Shown piece after piece: positions 1-10,605 of a DNA stretch of 64,000 nucleotides (position 1 is the first letter of the stretch; every line of letters starts with the position of its first letter). This stretch comes from Phaeosaccion multiseriatum. Its lineage: Eukaryota > Ochrophyta, other classes. Both the position numbers and the translations under genes were made by a program. The stretch spans positions 7,316,001 through 7,380,000 of the forward strand of contig OZ218950.1 in the NCBI GenBank assembly GCA_965112735.1. Reading direction: 5' to 3'. The notes beneath the pieces were generated by a model that was not told the DNA's origin, did no database searches, and saw only the letters and a list, made by a program, of their open reading frames with translations.

Positions 1-309
1 GAAGGAGGTGGCAGTCCTCCCACCCAGGATGCCGCCTCGTCCGTCCTTCTTCCCCGCAGCTTTGTCCTTGGTGGTGGCCTGCTTCTTCTTCTTCTTCACG
101 TCCTCTCCTCTCTCTCCGTCTTGCCTCCTCCTGCTGACATCGCTGCTACCGCCTGGCTTCTTGCCCCTCCCCTTCACCTTGCTCCCCCCTTGCTCCTGTT
201 GCTCATGCTGGTCCTGCCCCTCGTCCTCATCCCAGGGCATCTGCACCTCACCCCCCCCTTCATCTCCCTTTCTGCTGCTGCTGCTGCCGCCGCCACCAGG
301 GGCCACCAT
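1..309 (-). CDS. Lys-rich low-complexity protein, 5' part (cut by window edge)
   Basis: A minus-strand frame is open from an ATG at 309 to the left edge, about 103 codons. It is Gly/Ser-rich at first, then acidic and Gln-rich (residues about 20-45), then strongly basic with a run of Lys near residue 75. Such composition is typical of disordered nuclear or nucleolar proteins, but no domain is visible. A TGA lies just upstream in frame. An alternative is an upstream exon starting near 370 and joined through a short intron with a donor near 336 (GGTGAG). The opposite strand also carries an open frame here, but it reads as Leu/Pro/Cys-rich low complexity. Divergent to the fibrillin gene. No function assigned. 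Confidence 0.4.
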   Translation of the reverse strand, partial: MVAPGGGGSSSSRKGDEGGGEVQMPWDEDEGQDQHEQQEQGGSKVKGRGKKPGGSSDVSRRRQDGERGEDVKKKKKQATTKDKAAGKKDGRGGILGGRTATSF

Positions 310-656
310 GCTTCAGGGTGTCCGCGATGCCAATAGGATCTCACCCGCTGCTCTTGGGTGCTTTGCCTGCCTCCTTGATCATTCCATCGCAGCTTTCCAC
401 CGCTACTTCGGCCCCTGGAGCTTCTCCTCACACTTCTTCTGCTATGGCTCTGCGGATGCGTCTCGCTGCTGCCGTTGAGAGGCTGTTTGGCTGCTCAACC
501 CACAATGAGGTAAATAACGATATCAAATAACGGAAAATCTTCGAGTCGATACGATACGTAATGATGAATTTGAATTTCAGACTCCCTTCTTCCCGCCCCG
601 GATCCCCGCCGCCACGCCAATCCTGCCTGCCAGCACGTTAGAGAGAGAAGAGAACG
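310..656. other. divergent intergenic region
   Basis: This is the shared 5' flank of the left-edge minus-strand frame and the plus-strand fibrillin gene. The first half could hold a short upstream exon of the minus gene. The stretch 490-590 is relatively AT-rich. I see no RNA gene and no clear core-promoter motif. Confidence 0.4.
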
Positions 657-993
657 ATGAATGCTATCGCATTTGGAGCTGCGGCCATGCTGATGGTATC
701 GGCAGCCTCCGCCTTTGCCTTTGTGCCCTTCTGTGCCCCCTCAGGCCTCACAAAAAGCCCTGGAAGGCCTCTTGTCGCGGAGCACCAACACTCTCAGCAG
801 AGCGGTGGAAGGCCAAGTAGATGGAGCGGCTTGCGCATGTCAGACGATGGGATGGACTACCCGAGTGACACAGGTGTGGGGGAGGCCTACGAGCCGCCAC
901 GGGAGCAGAGCGCGGAGGCCAAGATGGAGCTGACCAAACTCAAGGTAGGCCTCAGCAAGAAAGGATAAAGGCGGGAGGATCCGCTGCTGCCGG

Positions 994-1024
<31 letters not shown>

Positions 1025-1860
1025 TGCTTGGAAGGGGGGGTACAGCTCTTAGGCGTGGGCAAAGGGATGGACAGAGAGGCTCTGGAGGTGAAGAGACGGG
1101 GGCGTGCGGGGAGTATAGCCCGCACTTGGCGAGGGATTGCGTGGGAATATGTGCTGGAGTGCTGGTGAACAAGCCCATGTGGGGGTGGTTTGCTGCAGTG
1201 AGTGACAAAGCAAAATATCCGCGTCTGCTCCTTCCTCTAAGTCGCCGCGCAGTCCTCCTTCCTAACTCTCTCCCTCTCTCTTTTCCATCCCGCCTCACAA
1301 CAGGTGGAGCTGTTGCGCCTCGCGGCCGCGACGGACCGGGGACAGCTCATGAACACGGAGAGCGGGGCCGCCGACAAGGAGCTCGTGAACGACATCCTCT
1401 ACTCCATGGAGTCGCTCTCCCCCATCCACGAGACCGCGGGCAGCTTCGAGCTCAAGGCGAGTCAAGAGGAAGGGTCGGTGGCAGGGTGTGTGTGTAACAT
1501 CCCGGCAATCACCCCCTTCTCACACCCGTCGCTAGCTTATGCTCTCTAGTCGTAGCCAGAGAGGATGGTGTGCACGTCGGAGGCGTATGTGCTGTGTGCG
1601 TACACCTCCGTCCCCAACCTTCGCTTTGCCTCCCCTTGAGTACGTATCAGTAACCTCCTGCCCCCTGCCCACTCACACAGGGCAAGTGGCTGCTGGTGTA
1701 CTCTTCCGACGATATCACGCGGTCCTCTCCCTTCTTTTGGACGTGGCGCAAGGTGTCAGAGAGCCTCAACACCGCCACTGCCACAGACGCCATTTTTGCC
1801 CTCACAGACAACATCCCCGTCAAGCACATCGGACGGGCCATGCAGGTATGGGCGTGTGTA

Positions 1861-1904
<44 letters not shown>

Positions 1905-2620
1905 TGTGTCCGGGTGTGTGTGTGTGTGTGGGTGCGTGTGTTGTGCTTTACGTGTGCTGTCACACACCCCTGGAGCTCCTTCTTTTCACCCCACAAGAAT
2001 GAGCTAAATGGTTTTCCCACATTTTAACCGCCCCCCTCTCTCCCTCATTTTATCGGTGGGTCCCTCGTTGTTGATTGGGTTTCTGCGGCTGGCGTGTGTG
2101 TGTGCCCCAACAGACTATCGATGAGGACACTCTAGTGAATGAGGTGGAGATCTTCGCAGGCAGCAAGGGCGGCAAGCTCTCTCTGGGCAGCAAGATGACC
2201 ACAACTAGCGAGGCCTGGCCCAAGGGCATGCAGGAGACAGAGCTCAAGGTAAGCTGGGGTGGTGTAGTGTAGGGCCTGGCAGGCTACGCAAGCGTCACAG
2301 GGTATGGTACGCTCTGAGCCAAACAGGCACAGGCCGATTTTAAGAATGCTCCCGCGTCTCGCCTCCCATGGCACGTCGTATGGCTGAAACGGCTGAACAA
2401 GTGCTGCTACTCTACCCACCCCACCCACCGCATGACCTGACTCCCATCGAATGACCGCCATTGCACGACACAGGCCACCAAGACGCAAGTTGTGGACAGC
2501 AGCATCGGCAAGCTCCTTGCGCCCATCTTCTCAGTGGATGACTTGGCCTTCCCCACCGACACCTTCTTCGAGGCTGTGGGCAGGCTCAAGGGCATCGGGG
2601 GGGGGGGCAGTGGGGGGGAT

Positions 2621-2658
<38 letters not shown>

Positions 2659-4532
2659 GGGGAAGGAGACGGTGACCATGACCACAACCTTCTTGGACGA
2701 GGACATGCGCGTGTCGAGGTGAGAGAGACAAGTGGAGGGCGCCACCAAGCAAAACATGGAGGGGGCATTGAGTCCCGTTGCGGTGTATCCTTACGAAGCT
2801 TTGGTCTGTCTCCTCTCCTCTCTTGCTCTTACGAAGCTTTGGTCTGTCTCCTCTCCTCTCTTGCTCTTACAAAGCTTTGGTCTGTCTCCTCTCCTCTCTT
2901 GCTGTCACAAAGCTTTGGTCTGTGTCCTCTCCTCTCTTGCTCTTACGAAGCTTTGGTCTGTCTCCTCTCCTCTCTTGCTCTAACAAAGCTTTGGTCTGTC
3001 TCCTCTCCTCTCTTGCTCTAACAAAGCTTTGGTCTGTCTCCTCTCCTCTCTTGCTCTAACAAAGCTTTGGTCTGTCTCCTCTCCTCTCTTGCTCTCACGA
3101 AGCTTTGGTCTGCCTCGTCTCCTCTCTTGCTCTTACGAAGCTTTGGTCTGTCTCCTCTCCTCTCTTGCTCTAACAAAGCTTTGGTCTGTCTCCTCTCCTC
3201 TCTTGCTGTCACGAAGCTTTGGTCTGTCTCCTCTCCTCTCTTGCTCTTACAAAGCTTTGGTCTGTCTCCTCTCCTTGCTCTTACGAAGCTTTGGTCTGTG
3301 TCCTCTCCTCTCTTACAAAGCTTTGGTCTTGTCTCCTCTCCTCTCTTGCTCTAACAAAGCTTTGGTCTGTCTCCTCTCCTCTCTTGCTCTTACAAATCTT
3401 TGGTCTGTCTCGTATCCTCTCTTGCTCTAACAAAGCTTTGGTCTGTCTCCTCTCCTCTCTTACAAAGCTTTGGTCTGTCTCCTCTCCTCTCGCTCTAACA
3501 AAGCTTTGGTCTGTCTCCTCTCCTCTCTTGCTGTTACGAAGCTTTGGTCTGTCTCCTCTCCTCTCTTGCTCTTACGAAGCTTTGGTCTGTCTCCTCTCCT
3601 CTGTTGCTCTAACAAAGCTTTGATCTGTCTCCTCTCCTCTCTTGCTCTCACGAAGCTTTGGTCTGTCTCCTCTCCTCTCTTGCTCTAACAAAGCTTTGGG
3701 CTGTCTCCTCTCCTCTCTTGCTCTCACGAAGCTTTGGTCTGTCTCCTCTCCTCTCTTGCTCTAACAAAGCTTTGGTCTGTCTCCTCTCCTCTCTTACAAA
3801 GCTTTGGTCTGTCTCCTCTCCTCTCTTGCTCTTACGAAGCTTTGGTCTGTGTCCTCTCCTCTCTTGCTCTAACAAAGCTTTGATCTGTCTCCTCTCCTCT
3901 CTTGCTCTCACGAAGCTTTGGTCTGTCTCCTCTCCTCTCTTGCTCTAACAAAGCTTTGGTCTGTCTCCTCTCCTCTCTTGCTCTAACAAAGCTTCTCTCC
4001 TCTCTTGCTCTAACAAAGCTTTGGTCTGTCTCCTCTCCTCTCTTGCTGTCACGAAGCTTTGTTATGTCTCCTCTCCTCTCTTGCTCTTACGAAGCTTTGG
4101 TCTGTCTCCTCTCCTCTCTTGCTCTAACAAAGCTTTGGTCTGTGTCCTCTCCTCTCTTGCTCTAACAAAGCTTTGGTCTGTCTCCTCTCCTTGCTCTAAC
4201 AAAGCTTTGGTGTGTCTCCTCTCCTCTCTTGCTGTTACGAAGCTTTGGTCTGTCTCCTCTCCTCTCTTGCTCTTACGAAGCTTTGGTCTGTGTCCTCTCC
4301 TCTCTTACAAAGCTTTGGTCTGTCTCCTCTCCTCTCTTGCTCTAACAAAGCTTTGGTCTGTCTCCTCTCCTCTCTTGCTCTAACAAAGCTTTGGTCTGTC
4401 TCCTCTCCTCTCTTGCTCTCACGAAGCTTTGTTATGTCTCCTCTCTTGCTCTGTGTCTGTGCTGTGCGTGTCCCGCCCGTCCTCCGCAGGAACGAGTTCA
4501 ACGAAGTGTTTGTGTACGTGCGGGAGGACTGA
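657..4532 (+). CDS. plastid-lipid-associated protein (PAP/fibrillin family), plastid-targeted
   Basis: Predicted 342 aa from six exons: 657-944, 1304-1456, 1681-1845, 2114-2248, 2474-2718, 4490-4532. Residues 1-22 are a hydrophobic signal peptide ending ASA, followed by FAFVPF, the usual plastid bipartite signal of secondary red-lineage algae. A Ser/Arg-rich transit region follows. The PAP domain starts near residue 97. GKWLLVYSSDD followed by RSSPFFW matches the fibrillin core, and the closing strand DEDMRVSR/NEFNEVFVYVRED matches the family's C-terminal 'DexlRisRGdxGsvFVlxr' pattern, which supports the distant last exon. Fibrillins bind lipids in plastoglobules and thylakoids. Intron 2 begins with GC (AAG|GCGAGT) instead of GT. 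Exon 5 carries a Gly run and a poly-Ser insertion encoded by (AGC)n. The final intron is 1.77 kb of minisatellite. Confidence 0.9.
2787..4440 (+). repeat. 38-bp minisatellite filling the last fibrillin intron
   Basis: More than 40 head-to-tail copies of a 38-bp unit built on ACRAAGCTTTGGTCTGTCTC followed by a pyrimidine tract CTCTCCTCTCTTGCTC. Each unit contains an AAGCTT palindrome. Most differences are at the TTAC/TAAC/TCAC triplet, plus a few units shortened by 6-12 bp. Because 38 is not a multiple of 3, all three plus frames read the same Lys-Leu-Trp-Ser-Val-Ser-Ser-Pro-Leu repeat. This explains the many ORFs here, none of which I take as genes. Confidence 0.95.
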
Positions 4533-4730
4533 GCACGGCAATGAGCACGGCAAAGTTGTCATTCAGTAGCGTGGCTATCAAGTTAGCCAGCAGGAGGCTG
4601 TGAGCGCCTTCTTGTGTGGGACGAGGTTCAGCTGCCCTGCCGTGTCTGGAACATGTTGCTGCCCATGCTGCCACAGCTGCAGCTGCTGCTGTAGAGAATG
4701 GCGTGGTGGTGACAGTGAGCCGGGGCAAGG

Positions 4731-4950
4731 TATTGCTGCTGCCCCACTGCCACAAAGAGGATGGGGGCCAGCGTGGAGAGCACGATCTGAGGCTTTGTGG
4801 CTGCCTACCACCGCTATCGCTCAGGAGGAGCAGGGGGGGATGATGATGACGACAAGCTGAAGGAGGAGTGGGCGGTGCTGGAGGAGAGCATGGTTGCGGC
4901 GAGTGAGAGCAAGCGGCGCGGACGGACGGCGCTGCGGGCGTGCGAGCGTG
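4731..4950 (+). repeat. dispersed 3'-flank element, copy 1
   Basis: About 200 bp that recurs at 58866-59110, 61372-61600 and 61988-62140. The best-conserved core (here 4868-4918) can be read as the peptide EWAVLEESMVAASESKRRG, open in all four copies. Upstream of the core, copies 1, 2 and 3 share a GCTGCTGCCCCACTGC stretch. Copies 1 and 4 share ATC(T/C)GAGGCTTTGTG. This copy lies just downstream of the fibrillin stop. Confidence 0.75.
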
Positions 4951-5083
4951 TGGAGGGCCCTGCTGCTCATCCACAAGTTGGGGTTTGATATTTACTGACT
5001 TACTGACGCCAATCCGTGATCGCACTCCTCCGTCCGATGGCCATCCCTTCGTACTGGGTGCAAGGGTTGAGGGGGGCCGATTA

Positions 5084-5180
5084 CAGTTAATTTAAAATTG
5101 AGCCGATTACACACAATTTGAGTTATTTTAAAATTGAGCCGATTACACACAATTTGAGTTAATTTAAAATTAAAATTAAC
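5084..5180. repeat. AT-rich tandem repeat, about 38-40 bp unit
   Basis: Two full units and one partial unit of TTAATTTAAAATTGAGCCGA followed by TTACACACAATTTGAG. It is conspicuously AT-rich inside GC-rich surroundings, between two convergent genes. It could be a 3'-end or termination region, or a decayed mobile-element end. Confidence 0.75.
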
Positions 5181-5392
5181 ATCGCAAAAGTGTGCGTGTT
5201 CCTTGACAGGCAAACAAGCCTTCCAGCCTCCAAGTCATTACATGCCGATTAATAATAAGCGGCTCACGTCCACAGCTCCACCCCAGGCTAAGGCTTCGCT
5301 TTGCCAAAGCCCCGTCTACTGCCGTTGTGCCACAGTGTACAAAATGTTTCAGTTTTTTCAAGATCAAGTGAGTCAAGAAGGAAGGAAGGATG

Positions 5393-7285
5393 TCAAAAGA
5401 AGTCCGTGAGTCGCCTTGGTGCCTTCTCCTTTGGAGTCTCTTCAACCCTCTCGCTGCGCCCCCGCGGCCGGAGGACATCAGGGGCTTCCCAGTCCACCCC
5501 GGGGGGCGCCGCGGCATCGCTCAAGCAAGGAAAGAGAAGTCCGGGGGTCGCCGCGCTGCCCTCTGTGCCCTCTGTGCCCTCTGTGCCATCTGTGCCTTCT
5601 CTGCCCTCTCCATCGCCCGTGGAGTCCCCCCGGGTCCCGCCAGGCTCGTCGTCGCCAGCTGCAGCCCCGTCGGCCGGGGTCTCCTCCTTTGGCTCCTCCG
5701 GCCCTTTGGCCTCTGTGTCAGCCCCTGACCCCTCCTCCCCCTCCTCAGCCTCTGCAGCCCCCTCACTTTCATCCTCAGTCTCATCTGCCGCTTCCTTCGC
5801 CTCAGTCCCCGCCCCGGCCTCAGAGGGGGGCACATCTTCAGAGGGGGGCACATCCTCAGCCTTCCCCTCCCCCTCCGCTCCACTTCCCTTGTCGTCGTCG
5901 GGGCCTTGCACGCTCTCTCTGGTGAGTACCTCAGCCGCCGCCAACCCCTCGCCCCCACCTTTATTGGGCAGGCTCTCCAGGCTCTGCAAGCTCTCCCTGC
6001 CCAGCACGTCTGCCCCCTCCTGCAGCGTCTCCTCCAGCGTCAACTTGCGCGCTTCCTCCGCCAGGGCCGCCAGAGATCCCCCACTGCCGCTCGACGGTCG
6101 AGAGTGGGAGGATCCCCCCGAGCTTCCTGACCCTCCCGTGCTCCCCCGGGCCGCGCGGCCGTGCAGCCTCCGCCTCGCCTCGCTGTGCATTCGGAAGGAG
6201 GCAGGCCGCTTGCCGCAGATCATGTCGATCTCCGCCTGCACAAGTGAGCGGGGCCGAGTGGGGAGGGACGAGTAGGAAAGGCAGGTAGGTGAGTGAGCCA
6301 AGCGAGCATGAGGACGGAGTGGTGAAGAGGCAGACCAGGCCCAAGGGCAGCGAACACCACCACCGGCCCACCGGAGGAGGAGGAGGAGGAGGAGGAGGAG
6401 GACGAGGAGGACGAGGAGGAAACCCATCGCATCGCATCGCACCTGGGATGACTTCTGGTCAGTGCTGAAGGCGAAGCCCCCCACAGAGCCCCCCACAGAG
6501 CCCGACCGGACCATCCGCGAGAGGCGCGGGAGGTCGGGGGGCGGTGTACTCATGTTCATGCGGGAGGGGGGCGGGCCGACATTGCTCAAAGGGGGGGCGG
6601 TGGGCGTGGGGATCGGGGACGCATGGGCCGACGTGGCCGACGCTGGCCAGGGCAGGGCAGTTGGTGATACAGGACAGGGCAGGGGGGAAGGGAGGGCGGG
6701 GCAGAGGGAGCAAGAGGCAGAAAGGGTAGGGAGGGACGGAGCGAAGAATGAATGAGGGTGTAAATACGTCACCCATCCCCTTGAAACAAAATATACACAT
6801 GCTGGAGGGTGATGAACATCAAGTAGTCAAGCCAGTCTAGTTCAAAATAGTCTGATGCCAGTGTAATACCAGAGTGTTGGAAACCGTCCTCCTGCCATCC
6901 TCCTTCCCTGCTGACTAAGTCAGTGACTCAGTCAGTGACTAAGTCAGTGACTCACCTCTCTCTCTGTCGCTTGCCCTGCTGGCGAGGCGGTCTCTGTCGG
7001 GGGTGCTGAGGCGCGAGGAGGGCAGAGCGCCGCTCAAGTTCAGGTGCCGGATAGACTCCATCGTGTGCAGCCTTGGGGGGGGGGGATGGCAGTGGATAGG
7101 GAGGGGAAGAGGAGAAGAGAGAGGACGTTGGAAGAGAGCCGCGCCATGGCCTCCACACAAACAAACATACGCCATGGCCTCCACACAAACAAACATACGC
7201 CATGGCCCCCCAAATGGTCCAACATCCTCTTCCCTCCACCCCGGGGTCTGCCTGCCTGCCTGCCCGCCCGCCAAACTGACTGCTC

Positions 7286-7316
<31 letters not shown>

Positions 7317-9540
7317 CATACGCCTCTCACCTGTTCCTGGAGTCAGCGGCCACAACGTTTCCGATGTTCTCATGTGCCCTGAGAGTCTCCCTCAGCTCCT
7401 CCGGCAGCTCAAACTCATCCTGCAGCCCGCCCTTCTCCGCCTCCAGCAACACGTGGTGCAGCTTGGGTTGGAACCATCTGAGCAATTACACACCACACAG
7501 CAGGGAGATGGAGGGTAAGGCTGTGGGGGATGGCAGGTGATGGCAGGTGGCACCGGACGCCATCTATCCTTCTGCTTCCTCTCCCTCATTCCCCAGGCCA
7601 GATAGACAGAGCGAAAGACAGACAAAATCATTGACATACCTGTGGTAGCCCTTCCACACGAGCTCCCTGAGGAGAATGCCGCTGGTGCCGAGCAGTACGG
7701 TGAGCCAAAAGACGGGGTTGGTGAGCAACTGATCCATGGTGCCGAAGAAATCCCAGCCCAGAGAGATTATGTAGGTCCAGCGGTTGATGGCCACCGCACA
7801 CACGAACATGAGGCTGGTGGAGAGCAGCACCACGACGGCCTCCACCCAGTGCCACCTGGTCATGACGAAGCAGATCTTGATGTTGACCCCGAGGGTCATG
7901 ATGACGAAGGCCGTGGTGCCGAACTCCAGATAGGAGGGTGTGTTGGCTTGCGAGGCGGGGGCCTCCTGCAGCCCGAAGATGCACACCATCGTGACCCATA
8001 CGCCTGGGTATAAAGAGGAGGAGGGGAGGGGAGGGGAGGGGAGGTCGTGTGAGTGCTAGTGCTGTCAGCACCGTCAGAGATTTTGAGTGCTAGTGCGGTG
8101 AGTGCTTACCCTCGAGGACGCCCTGCATGATCCACGACCAAAACACGGAGGGCTTGGCGAAATTGTCCACCCCGGGGAGGCCTGTGCGGTACAGCCAAGG
8201 GTAGCGCAGGGACATGTCCTGAGGGGGAGGGGGAGGGGGGGTGGAGAGAGGAGGGGAGGGGAGGAGGAGAGGAGGGGAGAAGGAGAAAAGGGTGGGGGAG
8301 GGGCTTAGGGTGGGCCGAGAGGAGGCACCTTCGTGTAGGAGTTGAGCACCAAGCCAGAGGACCAAGCCAGAGGACCAGAGCCGCAGGCAGGAAGGCGCGT
8401 GTGTGCGTCCTTTGTCAGGAAGGCTTGCGTGTGTGCGTGTACACTCGACCACGCCCCCACCCACCCATTGACACACTACCCACTGCCATCCACTGCCATC
8501 GACGCACCTGACACACGTCCATGTCGTACACCCCGAAGAGGATGACGGGCAAGCTCGTGTACATGATCGCCCAAAGGTTGGAGTTGATGTAGTCGTAAGA
8601 GAAGGTGCCCGACAGGCCCATCCAGAAGGAGTAGAAGAAGAGCGGCACGGCCCAAGCCACGGACTTGTAGATGAGGTACGTGGTGCTGTAGCTCATGCGC
8701 CAGTAGTTGTAGCGTCCGTGGCACAGCAGCAGCTTCTCAAGGAACCTGTGATGGAGGGATTGGTGATACAGGCGATGGATGCATGCAATCATGATGGAGG
8801 GATTGGTCATACAGGGGATGGATGCATTCAATCATGATGGAGGGATTGGTGATACAGGGGATGGATGCATTCAATCATATTCCATCGAGAGGGCGGGGAG
8901 GTGACGTGAGCGGCGGGGACAGACATTGGCCGCACATTGGCCGCAAGTTGACCGCAACACGTATCCCCCCCCCTTGCCTTGGTAACACCCCTCAGACTCA
9001 GACAGCGTTGCATGCTTGACAGCGTTGCATGCTTGACAGCGTGTATGCTTGACAGCGTGCATGCTTGCTGCCCATACGCCTGCGTGCCTCACCTGAACTG
9101 CGCGAAGCTGTAGTCGCTGGCGTTGGAGGCCTGCAGCCCCTCCTGCCCGCTGATGCCCACCCCAATGTGCGCCGCTTGGATCATGGGCACGTCGTTCGCC
9201 CCGTCGCCAATGGACAGCGTACGCGCCCCCGGCACGTTGTCCTTGACCTGCATACACACACAGAGATAGAAAGAGAAGAGAGAGAAGGGGGGGGGGGAGG
9301 GAGAAAGATGGAGAGAGAGTGAGGGAGATAAGAGATGGAGATACAGAGAGAGGGAGAGAGAAAGAGGAGAGAAAGAAAGAGAGAGAGAGGAGAAAGAGAG
9401 AGAGAGAAGGAGAGAGAGAAAGAGAGAGAGAGAGGGGGGAAAGACAGAAGGGGGGGGAGAAAGAGAGAGAGGGCAGAACGAGAGATAGAGAGGGGAGAAA
9501 GAGAGAGGGAGACAGAAAGAGGAGAGAAAGAAAGAGAAAG

Positions 9541-9576
<36 letters not shown>

Positions 9577-10547
9577 GACGCCACCCGTAAGCCGCTGCCC
9601 CTCTTGTCCCCTCCTTGAGCGTGTCAGCAGCTCCCACTCCTCTTCCCTCCCCTGCCTCCCCTGCCCCACCCACCATGGTGACGAGCTGCTTCTTCTGATC
9701 GGGCGACATTCTGCAGCCCACCACTGCCTGGCAAACACTCGAGAACTTGAGCAGCGCCAGACGAGCACTCTGCTGCTCCAAGCCCAGGCCGGACAGAGAC
9801 TCCACTAGCGACTCGCGCAGCACTGCATCACTCGCTCCGGCACCAGCACCAGCACCAGCACCAGCACCAGCACCAGCACCAGCACCAGCGGCACTGCCAT
9901 TCGCGGTGGTGGCACTCGTCGTGCCCACACTGGAGGTCCCAGTGGCGCTGCCGCGGGAGTCTGGGGAGGCGAGAGACAGAGAGAGATGGAGAGAGAGAGA
10001 CATACACAATGGTCAATGCGGTATTGTATCAACACCAAAGAAGGCAATCAATGGTAAATGTATCAACAACCAAAGGCCGAAGAAGGCCATCCCCGAGCCT
10101 CGACCCCAGTCAAAAGCCCTCCCATTCCCTGCCATTCCCTCCCTCCCCTCCCCCTGCCTTCCTCCCTCTCTCCTCACCCTTGACGGGGCTCTTGACCACG
10201 GCGTTCTCCTTGGCCGCAGCGGCCGCAGCGGTGGCCGCTGGATCTGTGAGTGCGTAGGCCGGCCCGTCGATCACCAACACGCGTGGCTTGGTCGTGCCCC
10301 CCTGGTCCTCCTCCTGCTCCTCGCGGAACCTTTCGTACTCGTACGTAAGGATCTCCTCCATGTCCTTGGCCGTCCTGTACAAGCGTACGGGCAGAGAGAG
10401 GCGTATGGGCAGGGCATGGGTCAAAACCTTCATCTCTCTCTCTCTCCTTCATCTCACTCTCCCTCTCTCTCCATCCCCCCCCCCCTCCCTCCCTTGTATC
10501 ATTCGCGGTATCAACATCCCTCCGCGCCCCGCTCAGAGCACTGGAGC

Positions 10548-10605
<58 letters not shown>

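Larger units (their letters stand above)
4533..5392. other. convergent intergenic region (fibrillin / P4-ATPase 3' ends)
   Basis: This stretch holds the first copy of a dispersed element (about 4731-4950) and an AT-rich duplicated block (5084-5180). Several overlapping ORFs of 60-175 codons exist on both strands, but none has a recognisable domain. I see no RNA gene. Confidence 0.5.

Noticed and set aside
2787-4440. A CRISPR-like array
   Set aside because: Units follow head-to-tail without unique spacers, and the context is a eukaryotic nuclear gene.
2719-4532. Many overlapping ORFs on both strands encoding Lys-Leu-Trp-Ser-Val-Ser-Ser or Arg-Arg-Gly-Asp-Arg-Pro-Lys repeats
   Set aside because: They are the 38-bp minisatellite read in every frame, and the fibrillin exon structure places the region inside an intron.
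5301-6275. Plus-strand 324-codon ORF rich in Pro/Ser
   Set aside because: It lies antisense to the acidic C-terminal exon of the P4-ATPase, whose splice phase and continuity are supported.
10550-10602. Hydrophobic Cys/Val-rich ORFs resembling membrane proteins
   Set aside because: They are (CA)n or (GT)n microsatellites translated; the same holds at 1867-1925, 38745-38780, 43325-43460 and 47378-47510.
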